A stretch of DNA of 15,045 nt from Syntrophaceae bacterium UBA2251 (GTDB lineage Bacteria > Desulfobacterota > Syntrophia > Syntrophales > UBA2251), in contig DDXV01000058.1 of assembly GCA_002347815.1 (NCBI GenBank), positions 1 through 15,045 on the forward strand, in the 5' to 3' direction. Every line of letters starts with the position of its first letter. Within the stretch, counting starts at the first letter, position 1. The notes beneath the pieces are model-generated. The model did no database searches. It worked only from the letters and a program-made list of their open reading frames with translations, and had not been told where the DNA came from. Positions 1 to 6,102 of this stretch are shown piece by piece. A program made the translations under genes and the position numbers.

Positions 1-49
1 TGTCTTCGGCGTGTAATTCCCGTCCTTGAATGATCATGAATTCTGCCAT
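1..49 (-). CDS. 5' end of a leftward gene, possibly DUF4338/DruA-like mobile-element protein (partial)
   Basis: A minus-strand reading frame opens at an ATG at 49-47 and runs off the left edge without a stop. The visible peptide is MAEFMIIQGRELHAED. An internal ATG at 37-35 would give MIIQGRELHAED. From memory, an N-terminus of the type M-I-x-Q-G-R-E-(L/F) opens many DUF4338 proteins, a family that includes the Druantia protein DruA and many stand-alone transposase-like mobile-element proteins. Only 16 codons are visible, so the family call is an inference. Neither start has a convincing Shine-Dalgarno sequence. A TATAAT hexamer lies upstream on the same strand (132-127) but has no -35 box at normal spacing. 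The local DNA is more AT-rich than the genes to the right, which fits acquired DNA. Confidence 0.35.
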   Translation of the reverse strand, partial: MAEFMIIQGRELHAED

Positions 50-390
50 GGTTGACAGACTACAGCATTCCGCCGCCTGAGTCCAGCAGAAAATGATTTT
101 ATTTTTTGCTTGTATTCACGGGGCGAATTATACTACTCGCCAGTCAATGGTGGGGATACCTGAGTAGTTACTCTTTTTCCATGATGGCTCCTGCTTATCA
201 CACCCACCACAACATTGCAAAATAATATGTCGGAGTAGAACTAATCATGTGGTCTTATCGCAAGCAAAGGTGTGAGAGCATCCGCCGTTATTTGGCCGGG
301 ATGGCAATGGGCCCAAAAGGGAACTCCTGGAGAAATTCTAGGGGGCTGAATACCTTTCGATGTGGGGAATATAGTGGGGAATGAAAACAA
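50..390. other. AT-rich intergenic stretch with no convincing gene
   Basis: No recognisable gene or RNA was found here. Composition is clearly more AT-rich than the rest of the window. It contains a short palindrome GAGTAGTTACTC (162-173), an inverted pair ACTACTC (132-138)/GAGTAGT (162-168), and a tandem 9-bp direct repeat GTGGGGAAT (362-370 and 374-382, separated by ATA). A 45-codon plus-strand frame (247-384) begins with ATG 14 bases after GGAG but encodes nothing I recognise. The stretch may include the end of a mobile element whose gene starts at 49, but I could not pair terminal inverted repeats because the other end lies outside the window. Confidence 0.5.
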
Positions 391-394
391 GCAT

Positions 395-440
395 AAAAAG
401 AGTGGCTACGATAAGCACCGTAACCACTTTATTTCTTTTT
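395..440 (-). terminator. Rho-independent terminator downstream of tRNA-Glu (possibly bidirectional)
   Basis: The arms at 401-410 and 419-428 form a 10-position stem with one C/A mismatch and an 8-base loop. On the minus strand the hairpin is followed by TCTTTTT, as expected for the end of the gltX/tRNA-Glu transcript. On the plus strand it is followed by a T-rich run (427-440), so it could also stop transcription arriving from the left. It begins directly at the 3' end of the tRNA gene. Confidence 0.75.
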
Positions 441-514
441 GGTAGTCCCACGGGGACTTGAACCCCGGTTTCCGGCGTGAGAGGCCAGCGTCCTAACCAC
501 TAGACGATGGGACC
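440..514 (-). tRNA. tRNA-Glu, anticodon CTC, with encoded CCA
   Basis: The minus strand folds as a cloverleaf. The 7-bp acceptor stem is GGTCCCA/TGGGACT with a G-T first pair. The anticodon stem is CTGGC/GCCGG around the loop CTCTCAC, giving anticodon CTC. The T stem is CGGGG/CCCCG around TTCAAGT. The discriminator is A and the 3' CCA is encoded at 442-440. The layout follows bacterial tRNA-Glu, which normally has loop CTTTCAC (anticodon TTC); the central base change makes this the isoacceptor for GAG codons. It lies 194 bases downstream of gltX on the same strand and runs straight into a terminator, so it is probably processed from a gltX read-through transcript. I saw no strong separate promoter. 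Confidence 0.95.
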
Positions 515-654
515 ATGGATGGGAAACGCCGCGCGACAAGATCCTGTATCCGGCGTCCTCCCGATGAACGATCCGCAGGAGATCGAAATTTGAAAGTGTC
601 CTCCTATGGGAAAACCGTCCGAAAGTCAAGCTGAAAATCAGGTGGATTCAGGCG

Positions 655-707
655 CACCCGGACCGGCACCCCTGCAAAATGGGTGCATGAAATCCACACC
701 CGGACCG
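655..707. repeat. Direct repeat CACCCGGACCG flanking a small hairpin in the gltX-tRNA gap
   Basis: The 11-mer CACCCGGACCG occurs at 655-665 and again at 697-707. Between the copies, GCACCC (666-671) and GGGTGC (681-686) can pair around a 9-base loop. No T-run follows on either strand, so this is not an intrinsic terminator. It may be an RNA processing structure between gltX and tRNA-Glu, or chance. The rest of the gap (515-654) shows nothing clear. Confidence 0.4.
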
Positions 708-708
708 T

Positions 709-2118
709 TCAGTGCCGACCGACGAAGGCGATGGCCTTCCGGATCCTGTCCTGCGTCTTGGCCAGCCCCAAGGTGATCATGATCTCATCGATCCCCGGGC
801 TGACCGTCCGACCCGTGAGCGCCACGCGCAGGGGCTGGGCGATGGCCTTGAGCTTGATCCCCCGCGCCTCGACGAAGGACCGCAGGAACGCCTCGATCCC
901 CTCCCGGCTGTAATCGGCCAATCCGGGCAGGGCCTCGGCGACCGCCGCCAATTGCGGCGCCGTCTCCGGCGTCAGGAACTTCGCCGCCGCCTCGGCCTCA
1001 TAGGCCACCGCATCGGCAAAGTAGAACGCGGCGCTGTCGGCCAGTTCGACCAGGGTCTTCGCGCGGGACTGGAGATCGTAAACGACGCGGGCGGAATACC
1101 GGGCGTCCGACACCGGATAGCCTCGCGCCTCCCAGAAAGGCTTGAGGTTTTCCACGAGCAACTCCGCGGGATACGCCTTGAGGTAGTGCTGGTTGAGCCA
1201 CAGCAGCTTTTCGGGGTTGAAGACGGCTGCCGACCGCCCCACCGCGTCCAGATCGAAGAGGGCGACGAGTTCCTCCATGGTGAAGATTTCCTGATCCCCG
1301 TGGGACCAGCCCAACCGGACCAGATAGTTCACCAGCGCCTCGGGGAGATACCCCATTTCCTTGTAGGCCATGACCGACGTCGCCCCGTGCCGCTTGCTCA
1401 GCCGGGCCTTGTCCGCGCCCAGGATCATGGGAACGTGGCCGAACTGGGGCACCGCGTACCCGAGCGCCTGATAGAGCAGGATCTGGCGGGGCGTGTTGTT
1501 CACATGATCGTCCCCCCGGATGACGTGCGTGATCCCCATCTGGGCGTCATCCACGACCACCGCGAAGTTGTACGTCGGATAGCCGTCCGCGCGCTCGATG
1601 ATGAGGTCGTCCAGTTCGTCGTTGCTGAACTGGATCGGCCCCTTGATGAGGTCGTGGACGATGGTGGTCCCGATTTCCGGACACCGGAAGCGGACGACCG
1701 AGCCCGGGGTGCGCGTCAGGCCGCGGTCGCGGCAGGTGAAGTCGTATTTTGGCTTGCGGCCGGCCGCCAGGGCCTGCTTGCGTTTTTCCTCGAGGAGTTC
1801 CTGTGAACAGGTGCAGTAATAGGCCTTCCCCTCATCGACCAGACGCTGAACGTGCGCCCGGTGGATCTCCACCCGCTCCGCCTGGAATATCGGTCCCTCG
1901 TCCCAGGAAAGCCCCAGCCAGGTCATCGCGTCGAGAATGGCCCGGGTCGATTCGTCCGTCGAACGCATCTGATCCGTATCCTCGATCCGCAGGATGAACT
2001 TTCCGCCGTGATGACGGGAAAAGAGCCAGTTGAACAGGGCCGTCCTGGCCCCGCCGATGTGGAGATATCCGGTCGGCGACGGCGCAAAACGCGTGCGGAG
2101 GGTTTCGGGTGCGGTCAT
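709..2118 (-). CDS. gltX: Glutamyl-tRNA synthetase
   Basis: Cytoplasmic class I synthetase that charges tRNA-Glu with glutamate using ATP. The start at 2118 gives 469 residues, the usual bacterial length; it begins MTAPETLRTRFAPSP and has AAGGA 8 bases upstream. A longer frame opens at 2259, but its extra 47 residues are Arg-rich, unlike the family, and overlap the promoter. The HIGH signature is HIGG at residues 20-23 after FAPSPTGYL. The KMSKS equivalent is LSKR at 240-243 within KARLSKRHG. A putative zinc site is C102-x-C104-x24-C129-x-D131; in the E. coli enzyme the last ligand is His, so Asp here is unusual. The C-terminal half is the helical anticodon-binding part. tRNA-Glu lies just downstream. 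It is transcribed from a TTGACA/TATAAG promoter divergently from the DUF177 gene. Confidence 0.97.
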   Translation of the reverse strand: MTAPETLRTRFAPSPTGYLHIGGARTALFNWLFSRHHGGKFILRIEDTDQMRSTDESTRAILDAMTWLGLSWDEGPIFQAERVEIHRAHVQRLVDEGKAYYCTCSQELLEEKRKQALAAGRKPKYDFTCRDRGLTRTPGSVVRFRCPEIGTTIVHDLIKGPIQFSNDELDDLIIERADGYPTYNFAVVVDDAQMGITHVIRGDDHVNNTPRQILLYQALGYAVPQFGHVPMILGADKARLSKRHGATSVMAYKEMGYLPEALVNYLVRLGWSHGDQEIFTMEELVALFDLDAVGRSAAVFNPEKLLWLNQHYLKAYPAELLVENLKPFWEARGYPVSDARYSARVVYDLQSRAKTLVELADSAAFYFADAVAYEAEAAAKFLTPETAPQLAAVAEALPGLADYSREGIEAFLRSFVEARGIKLKAIAQPLRVALTGRTVSPGIDEIMITLGLAKTQDRIRKAIAFVGRH

Positions 2119-2229
2119 GAGCGATCCTTGCAAACGATGTATTCCATAAGGCCTCGCGGCGGACAACCGCCTGCGCGTCTCCCTGGACAACGGGCGTCGC
2201 CAAACCGCGAACGGCCTGAAAGGCGACTT

Positions 2230-2259
2230 CTTATAGGTCCGCACCCCGGGTTTTGTCAA
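2230..2259 (-). promoter_or_regulatory. Sigma-70-type promoter of gltX
   Basis: On the minus strand TTGACA (2259-2254) is followed after 18 bases by TATAAG (2235-2230). This is a perfect -35 box and a five-of-six -10 box. Transcription would start near 2223, leaving a leader of about 105 bases before the gltX ATG at 2118. It sits back to back with the plus-strand promoter at 2281-2309. Confidence 0.7.
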
Positions 2260-2280
2260 GCCTGATTTCGCAAATTATGC

Positions 2281-2309
2281 TTGACAACAGGGGGGATTTG
2301 TAATTTACT
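2281..2309 (+). promoter_or_regulatory. Sigma-70-type promoter of the DUF177-rpmF-fab gene train
   Basis: TTGACA (2281-2286) is followed after 17 bases by TTTACT (2304-2309), a perfect -35 box with a four-of-six -10 box. Transcription would begin about 20 bases before the GTG start at 2335, giving a very short leader. The -35 boxes of this promoter and the gltX promoter share the 9-bp arms TTGTCAAGC/GCTTGACAA. Confidence 0.6.
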
Positions 2310-2334
2310 TCCGCACTTTATTCAGGGGGCGACC

Positions 2335-2859
2335 GTGAGGATCACCGTAGCCAAGATTCCCGAAGAGGGCCTGAAGTATGGGTTTACCCGGCCGGGCGAG
2401 TGGTTCCGGGAGTTCGGGCGGGGGCGCGAAGACCTCCCCGTCGAACTGGGACCTGTCGAGGTCTCCCTGAAGGCCAGAAGGACCGGGGATACGGTCTACC
2501 TGGAGGGCACGATCGAGACGACGGTCACGGCCGATTGCTGCCGCTGTCTCGAGGCGGCCCGCCTTCCCCTGGCGGCGGCGTTCGCTTACACCGGCGTGCC
2601 CGAGGAAGAGCGCTTTGCGGAGGAGCGCGAGCTTCGTTCGGAAGATCTGGAAGTGGTCTTCTACACGGAAGACACCCTTGACCTGGACCCGATCGTCTAT
2701 GAGCAGATCCTCCTCCAGATCCCGCTCAAGATCCTCTGCCGGGAGGATTGCCGCGGTTTGTGCCCGCACTGCGGCGCGAATTTGAATGACGGGCCATGTC
2801 GCTGCCCGGAAGAGGCGGTGGACGGACGGTTTTCCGTCTTGAAGAAATTGAAGATCTGA
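2335..2859 (+). CDS. DUF177/YceD family protein (large-subunit ribosome accumulation protein)
   Basis: A 174-residue protein of the DUF177 (YceD) family, whose members almost always precede rpmF. Work on bacterial and plastid members links them to 23S rRNA/50S accumulation; the exact biochemistry is unclear. The start is taken as GTG 2335, with AGGGGGC five bases upstream and the peptide opening MRITVAKIPEEG. An in-frame TTG at 2281 lies inside the promoter and is rejected. There are two cysteine clusters: C68, C69 and C71 (the family C-x-R-C-L-E region) and a C-terminal zinc-ribbon-like set C135, C139, C143, C146, C155 and C157 containing GLCPHCGANLN. It is followed after 21 bases by rpmF, the next gene of the same transcript. 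Confidence 0.9.
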   Translation: MRITVAKIPEEGLKYGFTRPGEWFREFGRGREDLPVELGPVEVSLKARRTGDTVYLEGTIETTVTADCCRCLEAARLPLAAAFAYTGVPEEERFAEERELRSEDLEVVFYTEDTLDLDPIVYEQILLQIPLKILCREDCRGLCPHCGANLNDGPCRCPEEAVDGRFSVLKKLKI

Positions 2860-2880
2860 CACGTTAAGAGAGGATACGCT

Positions 2881-3066
2881 ATGCCAAACCCAGTCAAACG
2901 ACATTCGCGCACGAGACGCGACAAGAGGCGGTCCCACGATTTTCTGACGGCGCCCGCGACCTCGGCCTGCCCGCAGTGCGGAGAGCCCAAGCTTCCTCAC
3001 CGGATCTGCGCGAATTGCGGCACCTACAAGGGACGGGAAATCGTTCCCATCGAGAAGCTTTCCTGA
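2881..3066 (+). CDS. rpmF: 50S ribosomal protein L32
   Basis: A 61-residue basic protein of the large ribosomal subunit. It opens MPNPVKRHSRTRRDKRRSHD, the L32 signature, and carries a zinc-ribbon with C30-x2-C33 and C43-x2-C46. It is therefore the zinc-binding (C+) form rather than the cysteine-free paralogue made by some bacteria under zinc limitation. AGAGAGGA lies about 8 bases before the ATG. In many bacteria rpmF is followed by plsX and fabH; here fabD begins only 31 bases after its stop, so those two genes are absent from the locus. Confidence 0.97.
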   Translation: MPNPVKRHSRTRRDKRRSHDFLTAPATSACPQCGEPKLPHRICANCGTYKGREIVPIEKLS

Positions 3067-3097
3067 AGCGTCGATTCCGCCTGAGGAAGGAATCATC

Positions 3098-4039
3098 ATG
3101 ATCAGGGTGGGGGTTGTCTTTCCGGGACAGGGCGCCCAGTACGTGGGCATGGGCAAAGACCTCTGCGAGGGAAGCGCCGCCGCGGGGCGCGTGTTCCGCG
3201 AAGCTGGCCGCCTGCTCGAGATGGATGTGGCCGACCTGTGCTTCCAGGGACCGCAGGAGCGTCTGAGCCTGACGGTCTTCACCCAGATTGCCGTTCTGAC
3301 CGTCGACATCGCCTGCTGGGAGGCCCTCCGCGAAGCGGCCCCCATGACGCCTGAGGTCATGGCCGGTCACAGCCTGGGTGAGTACGCCGCCCTGTACGCC
3401 GCGGGCGCCGTCACCCTGGACGACGTCTTCCCCCTCGTCAAGGCGCGCGCCGAATACCACCAGCGGGCCGTCCCCGTGGGCGTCGGCGCCATGGCCGCGA
3501 TTGTCGGCCTCACGCGCGAGCGGGTCGATGCGATCTGCCGCGAGGCGTCGTCACCGGGGACCGTGGTCGCCCTCGCCCTCCAGAACAGTTCGAACCAGCT
3601 CGTCGTCTCCGGCCACACCCCGGCGGTGGACGCGGCCGTCGAAATGGCCGCGACAGCGGGAGCCCTGCAGGCGGTGAGGCTCCCCATCAGCGTCCCCTGT
3701 CACAGCCGGCTGCTCGACCCGACCGCCGCGCTGCTGGCCGAGCGCCTGCGCTCGGTGACCTTCGAGGACACCGCCGTCCCGGTCATCCCCAATTGCGACC
3801 CGGAAGTCTTTTATACCCGCGACCGCGCGACCGCGCTGCTGACCCGTCAGATCACCTCGCCCGTCCGCTGGCAGGAGACCGTCGAGAGGATGGTCGCCCT
3901 GGGGGTGGATACCGTCATCGAGGTCGGACCCGGACGTATCCTGTCCGGCTTGAGCAAGCGGATCCACCGGGGGCTCAAGCTCCTGAACGTGGAAGACGCG
4001 GCGTCCCTGAAAAAAACGGCAGATTTTTTAAACAGTTGA
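3098..4039 (+). CDS. fabD: Malonyl-CoA:ACP transacylase
   Basis: Transfers malonyl from CoA to acyl carrier protein, supplying the extender unit for type II fatty acid synthesis in the cytoplasm. It is 313 residues, the normal FabD length. Visible landmarks are FPGQGAQ (8-14, oxyanion Gln11), the nucleophile elbow GHSLGE with Ser92, Arg117 in KARAEY (the malonyl carboxylate-binding position of E. coli FabD), the N-S-S-N-Q-L-V-V-S-G segment (163-172), and catalytic His202 in VPCHSRLLDPT. AGGAAGGA precedes the ATG by about 7 bases. Its 3' end holds an A7 tract and a T6 tract. acpP follows after 55 bases; fabG, often found between fabD and acpP, is missing. Confidence 0.96.
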   Translation: MIRVGVVFPGQGAQYVGMGKDLCEGSAAAGRVFREAGRLLEMDVADLCFQGPQERLSLTVFTQIAVLTVDIACWEALREAAPMTPEVMAGHSLGEYAALYAAGAVTLDDVFPLVKARAEYHQRAVPVGVGAMAAIVGLTRERVDAICREASSPGTVVALALQNSSNQLVVSGHTPAVDAAVEMAATAGALQAVRLPISVPCHSRLLDPTAALLAERLRSVTFEDTAVPVIPNCDPEVFYTRDRATALLTRQITSPVRWQETVERMVALGVDTVIEVGPGRILSGLSKRIHRGLKLLNVEDAASLKKTADFLNS

Positions 4040-4094
4040 TGATATGAAGACGTGGGAAAAGCACGCCGTCATTTTTAACGAGGAGGGAGGATTC

Positions 4095-4331
4095 ATGTCG
4101 CTCGAAGAAAAAGTTATCGAAATCATCATGGAGCAGTTGGATGTCACGCGGGAAGAGTGTGTCCTGGAGGCGTCCTTCATCGACGATTTGGGTGCAGATT
4201 CCCTCGATCTGGTCGAGTTGATCATGGAAATGGAGGAAAATTTCGGCATCCAGATCGCGGATGAGGAGCTCGAGAAGATCCGCACCATCGGCGACGTCAT
4301 CGATTTTCTGCACAGCAAGGGCGTAAAGTAG
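4095..4331 (+). CDS. acpP: Acyl carrier protein
   Basis: A 78-residue acidic protein that carries growing acyl chains on 4'-phosphopantetheine. The attachment site is Ser36 in GADSLDLVEL, the classic D-S-L motif at the start of helix II. The four-helix fold and the E-E-L-E-K-I-R-T-I-G-D-V segment are typical. The start at 4095 is fixed by an exceptionally strong Shine-Dalgarno run (GAGGAGGGAGGA) ending 4 bases upstream. An in-frame ATG at 4044 would add 17 unrelated residues and is rejected. A small hairpin followed by TTTTT lies in the upstream gap (4049-4076). High expression is expected, since ACP is abundant. The next gene, fabF, encodes its condensing partner. Confidence 0.97.
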   Translation: MSLEEKVIEIIMEQLDVTREECVLEASFIDDLGADSLDLVELIMEMEENFGIQIADEELEKIRTIGDVIDFLHSKGVK

Positions 4332-4366
4332 CCGGCCCTTCGCCATACGCCGTCAGGGGGTGTCCA

Positions 4367-5608
4367 TTGAAAAGAAGGGTTGTCATCACCGGCCTCGGGG
4401 CCGTGACGCCGCTCGGCTGCTCCGTCCCGGAAACCTGGGAGGCCGTCTGCGCCGGGCGGTCGGGCGTCGCTCCCATCACCCGGTTCGACTCGACCCTCTT
4501 CGATACGAAGATTGCCGCTGAACTGAAGACCTTCGATCCCCTGCAATACGTCAACAAGAAAGAGTACCGGCGCCTCGACGATTTCATCCTCTATGCCATC
4601 GCCGCATCCGAAATGGCCGTGGCCGACGCGGGCGGGGCCATCACCGGGACCAACGCGGAGAGGGCCGGCGTGATCATCGGCTCGGCCATCGGCGGACTCT
4701 CCACCATCGAGAAGGAAAAGGAAACCCTCACGGCGGCCGGCCCCCGGCGCATTTCCACCTTCGCCATTCCGGCGGTCCTCTGCAATCTGGCGGGCGGCCA
4801 CGTCTCCATCCGCTTCGGCGCCAAGGGACCGATCACCTGCCCCGTGACCGCGTGCGCCGCGGGCACGAACGCCGTCGGGGAAGCCTTCCGCCTCATCCAG
4901 GACGGATATGCCGACGTGATGATCGCCGGCGGGGTGGATGCCGCCATCACCCCCCTCGGGATCGGCGGGTTCAACGCCATGCGGGCGCTCTCGACCCGGA
5001 ACGCGGAGCCGGAGAAGGCCAGCCGGCCGTTCGACCGCGATCGCGACGGCTTCGTCGTCGGTGAAGGCGGCGGCATCCTCATCCTGGAGGAAATGACCGC
5101 GGCCCTGGACCGGGGCGCCAGGGTCTATGCGGAAATGGCGGGCTACGGCTCCACGTGCGACGCCTTTCACATGGCGGCGCCGCCGCCGGGGCATGAGGGG
5201 GCCGTCCGGTGCATGCAGGCCGCGCTCCGGGACGCCGCGCTGGCCCCCGAGGCCATCGATTACATCAACGCCCACGGCACCTCCACCCCGCTGAATGATG
5301 CCTATGAAACCCAGGCCATCCACACCGTCTTCGGCGTGCACAGCGACCGGCTCGCCGTCAGCTCCACCAAGTCCATGACGGGACACATGCTGGGGGCCGC
5401 CGGCGGCGTGGAGGCCCTGTTCGCCGCGCTGGCCATCCGGGACGGCGTCGTCCCTCCGACGATCAACCTCGACCGTCCCGACCCGGACTGCGACCTCGAC
5501 TATGTCCCCCACACGGCCCGCCGGCAGGCCGTCCGTGCCGCCATGTCCAACACCTTCGGCTTCGGCGGCGTCAACGCCGTGGTGATCCTGAAGGAATTCC
5601 GGCCATGA
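4367..5608 (+). CDS. fabF: 3-oxoacyl-ACP synthase II (KAS II)
   Basis: Condenses malonyl-ACP with acyl-ACP to lengthen fatty acids. It is 413 residues, full length for FabF. The catalytic triad is Cys163 (TACAAGTNAVGEAF), His303 (NAHGTSTPLND) and His340 (TGHMLGAAGG), with Lys335 in STKS; these match the E. coli FabF positions exactly. The C-terminal signature SNTFGFGGVNAVVI is intact. The start is a TTG at 4367 preceded by AGGGGGT, giving KRRVVITGLGAVTPLG after the initiator as in the family; no ATG or GTG fits in this frame. Its stop overlaps the start of rpiB (ATGA), suggesting coupled translation. Confidence 0.96.
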   Translation: MKRRVVITGLGAVTPLGCSVPETWEAVCAGRSGVAPITRFDSTLFDTKIAAELKTFDPLQYVNKKEYRRLDDFILYAIAASEMAVADAGGAITGTNAERAGVIIGSAIGGLSTIEKEKETLTAAGPRRISTFAIPAVLCNLAGGHVSIRFGAKGPITCPVTACAAGTNAVGEAFRLIQDGYADVMIAGGVDAAITPLGIGGFNAMRALSTRNAEPEKASRPFDRDRDGFVVGEGGGILILEEMTAALDRGARVYAEMAGYGSTCDAFHMAAPPPGHEGAVRCMQAALRDAALAPEAIDYINAHGTSTPLNDAYETQAIHTVFGVHSDRLAVSSTKSMTGHMLGAAGGVEALFAALAIRDGVVPPTINLDRPDPDCDLDYVPHTARRQAVRAAMSNTFGFGGVNAVVILKEFRP

Positions 5609-6096
5609 CCGAAACCCGTCCCAGACTCACCATCGGCGCCGATCACGCGGGCTTTGTCCTGAAGGAGGCCCTCAAGGCCGCCCTCGTCGCGCAAGGGTAT
5701 GACGTCACGGATGCGGGAACCTCGAACGCGGAACCGGCGGACTACCCCGATTTCGCCGCCCGCGTCGCGCGTGCGATCTCCCGGGGAACCGGCGGGCGGG
5801 GTATCCTGATCTGCGGTTCGGGCATCGGGATGAGCATCACGGCCAACCGCTTCCCCCGCGTCCGCGCGGCGCTCTGCCTCGATGCCGAGGCGGCACGGCT
5901 GAGCCGCCTCCACAACGACGCCAACATCCTGGTGCTTGCGGCCCGCCGGACCGGAACCGAGGACGCCGTCGACATCGCGTCCGTCTGGCTGGCGACGCCT
6001 TTCGAGGGCGGCCGGCATCAGCGGCGCCTGGAGAAGATCCGGGCCATCGAACGAGACGTTTGTTCAACATCATCTACCGATCCCGAGGAGGAATAA
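5605..6096 (+). CDS. rpiB: Ribose-5-phosphate isomerase B
   Basis: Interconverts ribose 5-phosphate and ribulose 5-phosphate in the non-oxidative pentose phosphate pathway. It is 163 residues of the RpiB/LacAB fold. Motifs visible are IGADHAGF (10-17; Asp13, His14), the catalytic-base segment ILICGSGIGMSITANR with Cys70, and RLHNDANILVLAARR with His103 and Asn104. The last dozen residues (CSTSSTDPEEE) are a low-complexity tail not needed for the fold. AAGGA lies inside the end of fabF and the start overlaps the fabF stop by 4 bases. The final codons GAG GAG GAA TAA double as the Shine-Dalgarno sequence for glyA. Confidence 0.95.
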   Translation: MTETRPRLTIGADHAGFVLKEALKAALVAQGYDVTDAGTSNAEPADYPDFAARVARAISRGTGGRGILICGSGIGMSITANRFPRVRAALCLDAEAARLSRLHNDANILVLAARRTGTEDAVDIASVWLATPFEGGRHQRRLEKIRAIERDVCSTSSTDPEEE

Positions 6097-6102
6097 CCGT
6101 AC

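Noticed and set aside
133..147. TTGACT plus TATAAT as a complete minus-strand promoter
   Set aside because: The two hexamers are separated by only 9 bases, far from the 16-18 required, so only the -10-like element is noted.
247..384. 45-codon plus-strand frame in the edge region
   Set aside because: A weak, distant GGAG and no recognisable similarity; it could be a relic but cannot be supported as a gene.
712..1806. 364-codon plus-strand open frame opposite gltX
   Set aside because: Shadow of gltX; repetitive Arg/Gly/Asp/Leu composition and no family resemblance.
2119..2259. N-terminal extension of GltX from an upstream start
   Set aside because: The extra 47 residues overlap the -10 box, are not family-like, and the ATG at 2118 has a proper Shine-Dalgarno sequence directly before the conserved N-terminus.
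4028..5512. 494-codon minus-strand open frame opposite fabF/acpP
   Set aside because: It is antisense to intact FabF and AcpP, with composition dictated by the coding strand and no ribosome-binding site or recognisable motif.
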